NCBI GenBank assembly: GCA_015233485.1 | Contig: JADFXO010000101.1 | Location: 1-11,183, forward strand | DNA: 11,183 nt | Direction of reading: 5' to 3' | Source of the DNA: Nitrospirota bacterium | GTDB taxonomy: Bacteria; Nitrospirota; Thermodesulfovibrionia; Thermodesulfovibrionales; Magnetobacteriaceae | In this document: positions 5,646 through 11,183 of the stretch, one piece after another | Numbering within the stretch: the stretch's first letter is position 1 | How the letters are laid out: every line of letters begins with the position of its first letter | Position numbers and translations under genes: made by a program | The notes under the pieces: generated by a model | Database searches by the model: none | What the model saw: only the letters and a program-made list of their open reading frames with translations | Told to the model about the DNA's origin: nothing

Positions 5646-6312
5646 CGAGCAGGTGAAGGCGAGCAAGGGTATAAGCACCTTAAAGCCCAGCGAGCTTTAC
5701 AAACTATTTCCAAAGGTTAAGGAAAGTACGCTAAGGTACTGGTTAGTCGAGTTTAAGAAAAGATATAGTAGTATTGATGGTATTAGTATAGATAGTATGT
5801 CAAAAATAGATAGTAGTATTGATAATAGCACAGATACTACTACAACTAAAAGTCCCGAAGACGTAAATAATGATAGTATTAATAGTAGTATTGATGCTAC
5901 TATAGAAGAAAGTGCGGACAACATTAATATTGATAAGCGTGATATTATTCGTAGTAGTGTATATGATAGTACGCATGTTGTTGCAAGTGCTGATGATAGT
6001 AGTATTCGTAGTAGTATTATAGATAGTGAGATGATAGCCTTGCTTAAAACCTTGAAGGACAACAAATCGTTACTTGAAAGCATGATTGAGAATGAGAAAG
6101 GGAAGGACGCGCGGCTTACGATACAAGGGGTTAAGTTTGACGTTGAGGGTTTAGTTAAGACCGGCAAGGAACTAAATAGAGGCTATAACTACAATCTGTC
6201 TATAGAGTTGCACGATGAGTTTGAAAAGGCTTGTGAGTCTGTAGGGTTGTCTTATCGAAAGGGCGTGCATGTAGCCTTGAAATTGTTTGTTGATTCGATC
6301 AAAAAGCCATGA
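5632..6312 (+). CDS. DNA-binding protein: N-terminal HTH, Ser/Asp/Ile-repeat linker, C-terminal ribbon-helix-helix
   Basis: I do not recognise a named family for this 226-residue protein. Residues about 14-45 look like a helix-turn-helix (LKPSELYKLFPKVKESTLRYWLVEFKKRY). Residues about 45-134 are a low-complexity linker of (D/N)SSI(D/N) units. Residues about 135-165 are charged helix, and the end (YNLSIELHDEFEKACESVGLSYRKGVHVALKLFVDSI) reads as a ribbon-helix-helix. Two DNA-binding modules joined by a flexible linker suggest a centromere-binding or repressor protein; no ATPase gene is adjacent. The start at 5632 has only a weak ribosome site, so coupling to the leader at 5598 or a frameshift is possible. 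Base composition is clearly more AT-rich than neighbouring genes, suggesting a separate origin. Orphan stability proteins such as R388 StbA or pSK1 Par are functional analogies only. Confidence 0.6.
   Translation: MLYLSEQVKASKGISTLKPSELYKLFPKVKESTLRYWLVEFKKRYSSIDGISIDSMSKIDSSIDNSTDTTTTKSPEDVNNDSINSSIDATIEESADNINIDKRDIIRSSVYDSTHVVASADDSSIRSSIIDSEMIALLKTLKDNKSLLESMIENEKGKDARLTIQGVKFDVEGLVKTGKELNRGYNYNLSIELHDEFEKACESVGLSYRKGVHVALKLFVDSIKKP
5766..6027. repeat. TAGTAGTATT repeat array embedded in coding sequence
   Basis: Five exact TAGTAGTATT copies lie at 5766, 5811, 5883, 5997 and 6009, all in the same codon phase (encoding SSI). Partial copies (GATAGTATG 5791, GATAGTATT 5872, GTAGTAGT 5951, GATAGTAC 5965, GATAGTG 6022) and an inverted one (ATACTACTA 5834-5842) fill the gaps. 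The same word occurs outside the gene at 5529-5569 and 6332-6351. By eye, 20 of 22 serines in the linker use AGT, against 1 of 11 in the rest of the protein. Confidence 0.8.
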
Positions 6313-6331
6313 TATTTCATGTAATATTACT

Positions 6332-6351
6332 TACTACTATTTATAGTAGTA
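6332..6351. repeat. Inverted repeat of the TAGTAGTA motif downstream of the gene
   Basis: TACTACTAT (6332-6340) and ATAGTAGTA (6343-6351) are perfect 9-bp arms separated by TT. It is the same motif as in the promoter and linker, here 20 bp past the stop codon in non-coding DNA. There is no following T-tract, so a protein-binding site is more likely than a terminator. Confidence 0.7.
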
Positions 6352-6433
6352 CAAGGCGGTTTTTGCGATGCGCGGGGACGGGCAAGCCGAAAAACAGGTT
6401 AAGTTTTTCATAGGTTTGTGTTAGGCTCAAGGT

Positions 6434-6574
6434 ATGACTACCGAAACAGACAACCTTGTGCGTGAGCACCTCCGCGCCATTTGCTCCGATGTTGCGGACG
6501 TAAAAAGGGACATGCGTGACGTGAAGGCTCGGCTTGCCTCCATCGAAAGTTACATTGCTACCAAAAAGCCGTGA
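6434..6574 (+). CDS. Small coiled-coil protein of unknown function
   Basis: A 46-residue frame, MTTETDNLVREHLRAICSDV then ADVKRDMRDVKARLASIESYIATKKP. The heptad spacing of V, L, I and M predicts one amphipathic coiled-coil helix. Short proteins starting (T/E)xxLVxEHLRxIRxD are, from memory, frequent on proteobacterial plasmids and often uncharacterised; the relatives I recall are longer, so this copy may be shortened. AAGG ends one base before the ATG, which is too close for a good ribosome site. It is convergent with fic, with 19 bp between the two stops. The open frame and moderate GC content support a real gene. Confidence 0.5.
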   Translation: MTTETDNLVREHLRAICSDVADVKRDMRDVKARLASIESYIATKKP

Positions 6575-6593
6575 TGCCTTGCAGTAATGGCGT

Positions 6594-7349
6594 TTACGGG
6601 AATGGCTTTGTTTGTTTTTTATAAGCCGCCCGCTGTTGTTCCTGTTCTTTGTAGCGGGCTTGTAAGGCAGGGTCGCTTACTTTACCCAAGATTGTATTAG
6701 CGTCGGCCAGCATACCGCCACCGGCAAGTCCTTGTGTTTTGACAATATGGCTTGCAAGGTGTTTTGAATCGATAGCAGTGTGCAGGAAGGGTTTTAAATA
6801 ACGATCAAGTATGCCTTTGCCTGGCTGGTCAATTTCATGCGTAAGCGCTGTTAAATATTGTTTTTTATCGGTTGCCCACCAGTTTATGCTGATGCCAGCA
6901 CGGTGAGCAAGTTCGGTGTGTATCACCATAAATGTGCGTCCGTTACCGTCAAGAAACGGGTGTCCGTAAGCCAGATATCCCATAACTTCACCTGGTTTTT
7001 GCGTCATAAAAGCCTTATCCTGTCCAAGCCGCAAAGCAATTTCGATAGCGTTATGAGCGTCTTTTGGGTGGGCGAAGAGGACATTGCCCTTACTCACTGC
7101 TATGTCAGGTGAGGTCTGTAAACGATCTTGTCCTGCCCAAGGGTATACATCCTTAAAAAGCGTTTTATGCGTATCAAGGACATCTTTGTATGACAGATAG
7201 GCGATGCCTGAAAGGTGCTCTAACGCTTCATTAACCCCCTGAACAAAAGAGCTGTACTCAATATGACTAACAATTTCAGGATCTTTTTCTCCGAACAGAT
7301 TCCGAAGATACCCGCGCGTCTCAAAATCTCCGAAAGGATCAAACGTCAT
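6594..7349 (-). CDS. Fic domain protein (probable AMPylating toxin)
   Basis: Fic enzymes transfer AMP or another phosphate-containing group to target proteins. This 251-residue protein has the core fold: helix with VDLDTHK-like DVLDTHKTLFKDVYPWAGQDR (about 57-76) and the FIC motif HPFLDGNGRTFM (residues 130-141), with catalytic H130 and phosphate-binding GNGR. The second arginine of the canonical HPFx(D/E)GNGRxxR is Met141. No BID secretion domain follows; the C-terminal 60 residues are a helical, basic tail. The start overlaps the stop of the small upstream gene as ATGA and has AGGGAA about 8 bases before it, so it forms an operon with that gene and probably with traG. The layout traG, small gene, fic recalls the Bartonella vbh locus, where VbhA restrains VbhT; the analogy is inference. 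Confidence 0.9.
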   Translation of the reverse strand: MTFDPFGDFETRGYLRNLFGEKDPEIVSHIEYSSFVQGVNEALEHLSGIAYLSYKDVLDTHKTLFKDVYPWAGQDRLQTSPDIAVSKGNVLFAHPKDAHNAIEIALRLGQDKAFMTQKPGEVMGYLAYGHPFLDGNGRTFMVIHTELAHRAGISINWWATDKKQYLTALTHEIDQPGKGILDRYLKPFLHTAIDSKHLASHIVKTQGLAGGGMLADANTILGKVSDPALQARYKEQEQQRAAYKKQTKPFP

Positions 7350-7588
7350 AGCTTGGCTTCCCTTAGATAATTGATCTGAAGTTTCAGAGCTTCAGGACGG
7401 CTAAGGCAACCCGCGCGTTGTAAGGCAATCAAAAGCAGTTCAATTTCGTCAAGGTCAACATCGTCCCCAGCAAGCCGCGTGATGGCACGAGCCCAAACGT
7501 CTGTTTCCGTTTCGGTATAAGCAACCTGATGCTGATCCGCCAGAGCGAGAATATCGGCTGCGGTGTTTTTTTGCCGTTTGTGGTTCAT
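7346..7588 (-). CDS. Small protein preceding fic (candidate Fic antitoxin)
   Basis: An 80-residue acidic helical protein (MNHKRQKNTAADILALADQH, later LDEIELLLIALQRAGCLSRP). The start at 7588 is preferred over 7600 because GAGGGA lies just before it and nothing precedes the other. It overlaps fic by ATGA, the usual coupling of antitoxin and toxin. I do not see the inhibitory (S/T)xxxE(G/N) helix known from class I Fic antitoxins, so either it inhibits in another way or it has another role. The end (SRPEALKLQINYLREAKL) resembles a partner-binding helix. Function is assigned only by position. Confidence 0.6.
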   Translation of the reverse strand: MNHKRQKNTAADILALADQHQVAYTETETDVWARAITRLAGDDVDLDEIELLLIALQRAGCLSRPEALKLQINYLREAKL

Positions 7589-7645
7589 TATCCCTCGCAT
7601 GGTTTTGTTGTAGCAAAGATTGTATAAAATAGCACTTTTCCCACC

Positions 7646-9646
7646 CTACGGCACCTGCCCGCGTGGGTCATCCCAAAGGCCGACAAGGTTAGGGTCATCG
7701 TAGTAAGCGACACGCTCCGATTCGACAGGGTGCCCGCCTTGCGGGAGCACAAGCATTTTGTCATCGGCGTATTGCAGCATGATTTCTTCAGGCGAACGCA
7801 GAGGGCGCATGGTTTCGCCGAGAGTCTGTCTTTCAAAATATCCGTAGAGGTCAGCTTGCTGGTTTGCGGTCTGTACAAGATGCCCTCCGAGTGAGTTCGA
7901 CCAGTATTTAGCCGTGTCGTAGTCATCGAGGTTAAACAGGGCACACACGCCAGCGTTACCGATAAAGGAAGCCCAGCGGCCACGGTAAAGGTCTTTCATT
8001 TGTGCGATGTCCTGAAAGATCGTGAACAACTGGACACCGTAGCCAGCAGCCAGCCCGACAGCGTTTTCAACCGCCGTTAAGTGTCCGAGCGTAGCCAGTT
8101 CATCGAGCATGAAGCACACCGGCAGCGGTGGAGGTTGCAGGGTGTTGGTCATTTCATCCAGAGCCGACGTTAGCACAAGGCGCAGCCATCGGTTGAACAC
8201 CGGAAACTTTGGAGCCGAGAGGCACAGAAAGACTGTCATCGTGCCCTTTTTCCAATCGGCGAAGTTGACCGCTTTACCGGAGCCGGAGGCCGACAGACAA
8301 GCGGCGATAAAGGGGTTGTCGAGGATTTCCGTTTCGCGTTGAGCGGTTGAGATGATAGACCCAAGCTCTTTTTCTGGCGTATCGAGGAAGGACTTAGCAA
8401 GGCTTGAGAGCAGGCCATCGGCAGCGGTGCTGTGATTTTTCATGTCTTCAAGGGCATTACGCGCGAATCTCAAAAGGATGTATCGAGTCGTGATAAGGTC
8501 TTTTTCTTCCGGCGGGATGTCCGGTACTGTGAACACATGGAGGATGAGAGCGGCGAGCAGTTGTTGAGCGCTGACCTTCCAGTGGTCGCGTTCCGCGCTG
8601 CTTTGGTCTGTGATGATGAGGGCAGCGGCCAGAGCCTTGCTTTCCGTCTCCATATTTTCAGGTGTAAATCGTGAAAGTGGATTAAAGCGGGATTGTGGTT
8701 TGCCTGAGATTCCAAACTGATCGAGATATAAGACCTTTTCATTTAGCTGAGAGCGTTGACGGCCAGTAGCCCGCGCGTTTTCACCTTTTGGGTCGAGGAC
8801 GAAGGCGGAGCCGTGGTAGCGGAGCAGGTGAGGGATGATCAGCGATACCCCCTTGCCGCTACGGGTCGAGGCCATGATCAGGACGTGTTTTTCCGTGTGT
8901 ATCAAGAGCGGTGAACGATTGCCTACATACCCAAATACAGTGCCGTATCTGGCTTTGTAGCCCTTGTTGATTATGGCGTCGGTTTCTTCAGGAGTGGCGA
9001 AGCGGGCACCCTTTGAGTCGTCTGGTGCCTGTGGTGGAGCCTCTGTTTCAGTCAACCAATGTGCAAAGCGCACAAGATAGCTGATTAATCCAGTCTTGGA
9101 CTGCTTGTAGGCTGTAAATAAGCGTTCAAATTCGACGATTTTAAGAAACATTGAGATCGGCCAACCTACGACGCCCATAAGAGCAAAGCCGATAACCGTG
9201 GACATGGAGACAGCGGAGATGATACCCCCCACGACCTGAGCGAAGGGAGCGATCAACAAAATGAGCACGAAGCGTGCAAAGTCATTTTCAATAAAAGGTA
9301 TATAAGGGACTACCCAGTCCACAGAGAAGTATCCCATGACGAGGAACAGCGAGAGGCTACCCATTCGCCACCACCGCCGTAACCAGCTAATGGCAGGGTG
9401 TGAGCTAATCCACTGGTTGGGGTCGAATTGCAGAGAGAACAAACCAGCGACGCCGACAAAACCCAAAAGGCCGAAGACGAGGCTAAGGAAGGCTTGATAT
9501 TTAGGTAAGGATGATTCACTGCTTAGAAGAAGGTGCAGGTCATTGAAGATAGCGAGAGTGAAATAAACGGCAATGAGTCCCAAGATAATTTTCAGAGACA
9601 GTAGTAACTTTCGAGCATGGTGTGGTTTAACCTCGTCAGGCTCCAT
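7646..9646 (-). CDS. traG: TraG/VirD4 type IV coupling protein
   Basis: This 666-residue inner-membrane ATPase would link the relaxosome to the mating-pair apparatus. Hydrophobic segments at about 14-36, 52-73, 97-118, 124-147 and 148-168 form the N-terminal membrane region. Walker A is STRSGKGVS (260-268), preceded by the family box HVLIMA. VLDPKGE (283-289) and Walker B VCFMLDELATLG (510-521) follow, as does FQDIAQMKDLYG-like FQDIAQMKDLYR (544-555). Length and domain order are normal and the frame is intact, unlike several neighbours. GAGG lies 7 bases before the ATG. It leads a minus-strand operon with the small gene and fic, 57 bp downstream. No relaxase or other T4SS gene is in the window, so the rest of the transfer region must lie elsewhere. 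Confidence 0.95.
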   Translation of the reverse strand: MEPDEVKPHHARKLLLSLKIILGLIAVYFTLAIFNDLHLLLSSESSLPKYQAFLSLVFGLLGFVGVAGLFSLQFDPNQWISSHPAISWLRRWWRMGSLSLFLVMGYFSVDWVVPYIPFIENDFARFVLILLIAPFAQVVGGIISAVSMSTVIGFALMGVVGWPISMFLKIVEFERLFTAYKQSKTGLISYLVRFAHWLTETEAPPQAPDDSKGARFATPEETDAIINKGYKARYGTVFGYVGNRSPLLIHTEKHVLIMASTRSGKGVSLIIPHLLRYHGSAFVLDPKGENARATGRQRSQLNEKVLYLDQFGISGKPQSRFNPLSRFTPENMETESKALAAALIITDQSSAERDHWKVSAQQLLAALILHVFTVPDIPPEEKDLITTRYILLRFARNALEDMKNHSTAADGLLSSLAKSFLDTPEKELGSIISTAQRETEILDNPFIAACLSASGSGKAVNFADWKKGTMTVFLCLSAPKFPVFNRWLRLVLTSALDEMTNTLQPPPLPVCFMLDELATLGHLTAVENAVGLAAGYGVQLFTIFQDIAQMKDLYRGRWASFIGNAGVCALFNLDDYDTAKYWSNSLGGHLVQTANQQADLYGYFERQTLGETMRPLRSPEEIMLQYADDKMLVLPQGGHPVESERVAYYDDPNLVGLWDDPRGQVP

Positions 9647-9654
9647 GTAATTAC

Positions 9655-9669
9655 CTCTTTATGAAAGAG
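9655..9669. promoter_or_regulatory. Inverted repeat over the traG ribosome binding site
   Basis: CTCTTT (9655-9660), ATG, AAAGAG (9664-9669) are perfect 6-bp arms. On the minus strand the right arm contains the AGAGG Shine-Dalgarno of traG, so the hairpin could reduce its translation. The loop of three bases is tight, so the effect is uncertain. Confidence 0.35.
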
Positions 9670-9754
9670 TTTTGTAAAAAAGTGATTCGCACTTAGGGTG
9701 CTTTCACGAGGGTATTTTAACCTAAAGGAGCAAATTTCTGAAACGAGCCAGCTA

Positions 9755-9773
9755 TTCTTTTTCCTACTGCCCG
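9755..9773 (+). repeat. Dispersed 19-bp repeat, copy 3
   Basis: TTCTTTTTCCTACTGCCCG, exact reverse complement of 4300-4318, with its 16-bp core also at 4743-4758. It lies in the traG upstream region, 11 bp before a lone iteron-like TTGTCCCAG (9784-9792). Confidence 0.7.
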
Positions 9774-9811
9774 TTTTTGTTTTTTGTCCCAGCCGGGTGC
9801 ATCAAAAATTA

Positions 9812-9885
9812 AGGGGTGCTTTTTTTAGCCCTCACAAATGTTTTAGAATATAGTTATGACACACAACCTAAAACATAGGAGGGCT
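9812..9885 (+). promoter_or_regulatory. Competing hairpins ahead of a short ORF (attenuator-like)
   Basis: AGCCCTC (9827-9833) plus ATGTTTTAG (9838-9846) pair with CTAAAACAT (9868-9876) plus GAGGGCT (9879-9885), a 16-bp interrupted stem with a 21-base loop. The right arm contains the AGGAGG of the ORF at 9888. The same AGCCCT can instead pair with AGGG at 9812-9815 in a shorter hairpin. The two folds exclude each other, as in an attenuator or SD-sequestering switch. The region 9647-9887 is otherwise without a gene. Confidence 0.45.
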
Positions 9886-9887
9886 AT

Positions 9888-9953
9888 ATGAATAATATAA
9901 CAAAGATAGGAGATGAAGCAAGGGATAAATTAATATCAGAAGTGGTAGAATAG
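9888..9953 (+). CDS. 21-residue leader peptide or truncated gene start
   Basis: ATG at 9888 has a strong AGGAGG 5 bases upstream and encodes MNNITKIGDEARDKLISEVV plus E, then TAG at 9951-9953. The DNA is markedly more AT-rich than the nucleotidyltransferase module that starts 4 bases later, so it may be the 5' end of an unrelated gene cut at the junction. It may also act as a leader that delivers ribosomes to the next ATG, which has a weak ribosome site of its own. Confidence 0.4.
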   Translation: MNNITKIGDEARDKLISEVVE

Positions 9954-9957
9954 GATT

Positions 9958-10161
9958 ATGGACAGAAAATCAAGATTTCCTATCCGCCGCTACGCCAGCC
10001 TTGAAGACATGAAGGCGGACGAGTACCTGTATTGGCAGCAACAGCCGGTCTATGCCCGCATGGATGCCGTAGAGGAACTTAACAGAGATACTTTCGGCCT
10101 CAAGGGTTCACCGCCTGATGTACAAAGACTTCAAAGAACTCTTATCCATCTTAAACGATGA
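9958..10161 (+). CDS. Small protein paired with a nucleotidyltransferase (candidate antitoxin)
   Basis: A 67-residue charged protein (RRYASLEDMKADEYLYWQQQ, then RMDAVEELNRDTFGLKG and DVQRLQRTLIHLKR). I recall similar short proteins directly before AbiEii/DUF1814-like nucleotidyltransferases in many proteobacteria, but no function is known to me. It overlaps the next gene by 44 bp, so the two are translationally coupled. It has no HEPN or DNA-binding motif that I can see, which sets it apart from classical HEPN/MNT modules. The start at 9958 lacks a strong ribosome site and may depend on the leader frame ending at 9953. Confidence 0.65.
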   Translation: MDRKSRFPIRRYASLEDMKADEYLYWQQQPVYARMDAVEELNRDTFGLKGSPPDVQRLQRTLIHLKR

Positions 10162-10633
10162 AGGGGTGAAATATCTTGTGGTGGGGGGATACGCTGTATC
10201 TCTCCATGCGCAGCCACGCGCGACGAAAGACCTCGATATTCTGATCAAGGCGGACAAGGCTAACGCGGACGCTGTTTTTCGGGCACTGTCAAAGTTCGGC
10301 GCACCGATAGAGGGTTTGAGACCGGACGACTTTATCAAAATCGGCTCGTTCTTTCGTATGGGAGTACCGCCGATTATGGTGGACATTATGCCAGATATTT
10401 CCGGCGTTGAGTTCGACCGCGCATGGAGTCGGCACGTTATGGGAATTATCGACGCCGAGAGCGATCTGAAGGCTCCTTTCATATCCGCTGATGATCTCAT
10501 AGCCGCTAAAAAAGCGTCTGGACGGCCTCAAGATTTGGCCGACGTCGCTGCGATTCGCAAAGCTCAAAATACCCCGACAGACCCTAAGCCGAAGCGTACC
10601 AGCAAGGCTAAGAAGACCCCGCCCAAGCCATAA
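10118..10633 (+). CDS. Nucleotidyltransferase, AbiEii/MNT-like (candidate toxin-antitoxin component)
   Basis: The 171-residue protein has the minimal nucleotidyltransferase fold: VVGGYAVSLHAQPRATKDLDILI (20-42) gives the GG(x)nDxD motif with G23, G24, D38 and D40, and VDIMP places a third carboxylate at D89. ISADDLIAAKKASGRPQDLADV (122-143) is the conserved helical motif of the AbiEii/DUF6036-type proteins. These enzymes add nucleotides to tRNA or proteins, acting as toxins or antitoxins in phage-defence and plasmid-maintenance modules. The C-terminal tail (about 151-171) is lysine- and proline-rich and probably disordered. The start overlaps the 67-residue gene by 44 bp. Which of the two genes is the toxin cannot be told from sequence. 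Confidence 0.82.
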   Translation: MYKDFKELLSILNDEGVKYLVVGGYAVSLHAQPRATKDLDILIKADKANADAVFRALSKFGAPIEGLRPDDFIKIGSFFRMGVPPIMVDIMPDISGVEFDRAWSRHVMGIIDAESDLKAPFISADDLIAAKKASGRPQDLADVAAIRKAQNTPTDPKPKRTSKAKKTPPKP

Positions 10634-10662
10634 CGTGTTTTTTGCGTTCAGCCTCTTTCATT

Positions 10663-10685
10663 AGACAAAAGAAGACGTTTTGTCT
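10663..10685. terminator. Hairpin after the nucleotidyltransferase gene
   Basis: AGACAAAA (10663-10670) and TTTTGTCT (10678-10685) are perfect 8-bp arms around a 7-base loop, 30 bp after the stop codon. There is no T-tract after it, so it is a weak terminator at best, or a protein-binding palindrome. Confidence 0.4.
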
Positions 10686-10696
10686 GATGCGCTGGC

Positions 10697-10724
10697 TTGA
10701 CATTATTAACACAGTTGTTATAAA
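10697..10724 (+). promoter_or_regulatory. Promoter with internal operator palindrome
   Basis: TTGACA (10697-10702), 16-bp spacer, TATAAA (10719-10724). TAACA-cagt-TGTTA (10707-10720) is a perfect 5-bp-arm palindrome in the spacer, and GTAACGTTAC (10757-10766) is a 10-bp palindrome in the leader, both suited to a repressor. It would drive the HTH-like gene at 10806, which could regulate itself. Confidence 0.6.
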
Positions 10725-10805
10725 ACAAACAATGTTGTTAATATGTTGCGTTATATGTAACGTTACTTACAGCGTTAGGTTGAGCGTATGAGCTTGCGAG
10801 AATAG

Positions 10806-11056
10806 ATGCCAGAATTAAAGCAGGATCAACCGAGGACTTTATACGAGATTGTACAATATGCCCTTAGTCATGGCGATGAAGTACCGCTAGCCACGTATAT
10901 AGCTAATAAACTTAATCTCAGTAGAGTTGAAGCTGCCAGAGCAAGAATAAGAAGGCTTATTGATAGTCAAAAAACGTTCTTCAGAAAAGAGGGTTCCAGA
11001 TATTTTATCAATAGGCAATATTTGGTAGTAGAAAAAGCGAGCTCATTGGTACTTAT
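10806..11056 (+). pseudogene. Winged-helix/HTH-like gene truncated by the right IS copy
   Basis: Native coding runs from ATG 10806 to about codon 84, where the IS630-like end begins (TA at 11057-11058). Translation would continue 14 codons into the IS to a TGA at 11100-11102, giving 98 residues. The remaining part reads LYEIVQYALSHGDEVPLATYIANKLNLSRVEAARARIRRLI, a likely helix-turn-helix, followed by a wing-like KEGSRYFINRQYLVV. No family is recognised. The hydrophobic LVLII before the junction may be the start of another domain now lost. An intact promoter with operator-like palindromes lies upstream. The ATG has no convincing ribosome site. Confidence 0.6.
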
Positions 11057-11177
11057 TATAGCACGTTTCGATTGGGTTAAATACAATATCCACAGTGCCT
11101 GAACCATCCTGATATATCACTATGCTCTATAAATTCACACGCTTCCTTAATAGCATTGTCCAACTCATCACGAGTTT
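11057..11177. repeat. Right arm of 121-bp inverted terminal repeat (IS630-like end)
   Basis: Exact reverse complement of 1-121. The IS proper would begin at 11059 after the target TA at 11057-11058. The window runs 6 bp further into the IS than on the left side. Confidence 0.9.
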
Positions 11178-11183
11178 TTGCAC
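11077..11183 (-). CDS. IS630-family transposase, C-terminal fragment (cut by window edge)
   Basis: Minus-strand frame ending at the TAA 11077-11079; it encodes the same tail as bases 3-101, with AK before TRDELDN. The stop lies about 18 bp from the inner IS end. The upstream catalytic part lies outside the window. Two such copies with their 3' ends facing inward bound the 11-kb segment like a composite transposon, or simply mark where an assembly stops at a repeated element. Confidence 0.7.
   Translation of the reverse strand, partial: AKTRDELDNAIKEACEFIEHSDISGWFRHCGYCI

Noticed and set aside
5766..6027. CRISPR array
   Set aside because: Repeats are about 10 bp, irregularly spaced and in one reading frame, without spacers of constant length or cas genes.
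5697..6167. Long minus-strand open frame of 156 codons opposite the island gene
   Set aside because: It is the mirror of the AGT/ATT/GAT repeats (giving S, I, L runs), has no ribosome site and no recognisable fold.

Overview
The window looks like an accessory plasmid backbone from a Gram-negative proteobacterium, most likely an alphaproteobacterium. This is inferred from gene content (TrfA-type initiator, small ParA plus ribbon-helix-helix partner, ArdC antirestriction protein, DUF3991/TOPRIM primase, TraG/VirD4 coupling protein with a Fic gene). No rRNA, tRNA or core chromosomal gene is seen. Both ends carry the same 121 bp in inverted orientation. They encode the C-terminus of an IS630-like transposase and end inward on a TA dinucleotide, so about 11 kb of plasmid cargo lies between two inverted IS copies. 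The right copy has cut a helix-turn-helix gene.

Layout. 1-121: IS end. 170-1035: Rep_3-type initiator (minus strand) that contains only the second winged-helix domain, with iteron-like TTGTCC repeats upstream. 1101-2095: ardC, broken by a 1-nt deletion. 2131-4206: partition/replication operon with three 23-bp palindromes and a strong promoter, then parA, a small ribbon-helix-helix gene and trfA; trfA has an in-frame TGA. 4257-5338: a doubtful small ORF and a frameshifted DUF3991/TOPRIM primase. 5366-5457: a large nested inverted repeat. 5520-6351: an AT-rich island with a two-domain DNA-binding protein whose middle is a run of TAGTAGTATT repeats, also present in its promoter and 3' flank. 6434-6574: a small coiled-coil protein. 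7346-9646 (minus): traG, a small gene and fic. 9647-9957: a non-coding stretch with competing hairpins. 9958-10633: a two-gene module with a nucleotidyltransferase, probably toxin-antitoxin-like. 10697-11056: promoter and a truncated HTH gene, then the right IS.

How the parts fit. The parA operon couples segregation to replication and appears autoregulated, because one palindrome overlaps the promoter -10 box. The 5520-6351 island looks like a second, ATPase-less segregation or regulatory locus in which the DNA sites are built into the coding sequence of the protein predicted to bind them; this is the most unusual signal here. traG shows that the plasmid was or is conjugative, but no relaxase or other T4SS gene is in the window. 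Several backbone genes are interrupted (ardC, trfA, primase, possibly the island gene, and rep lacks a domain), so the replicon is either decaying between IS copies or the sequence has indel errors; the two cannot be separated from sequence alone.
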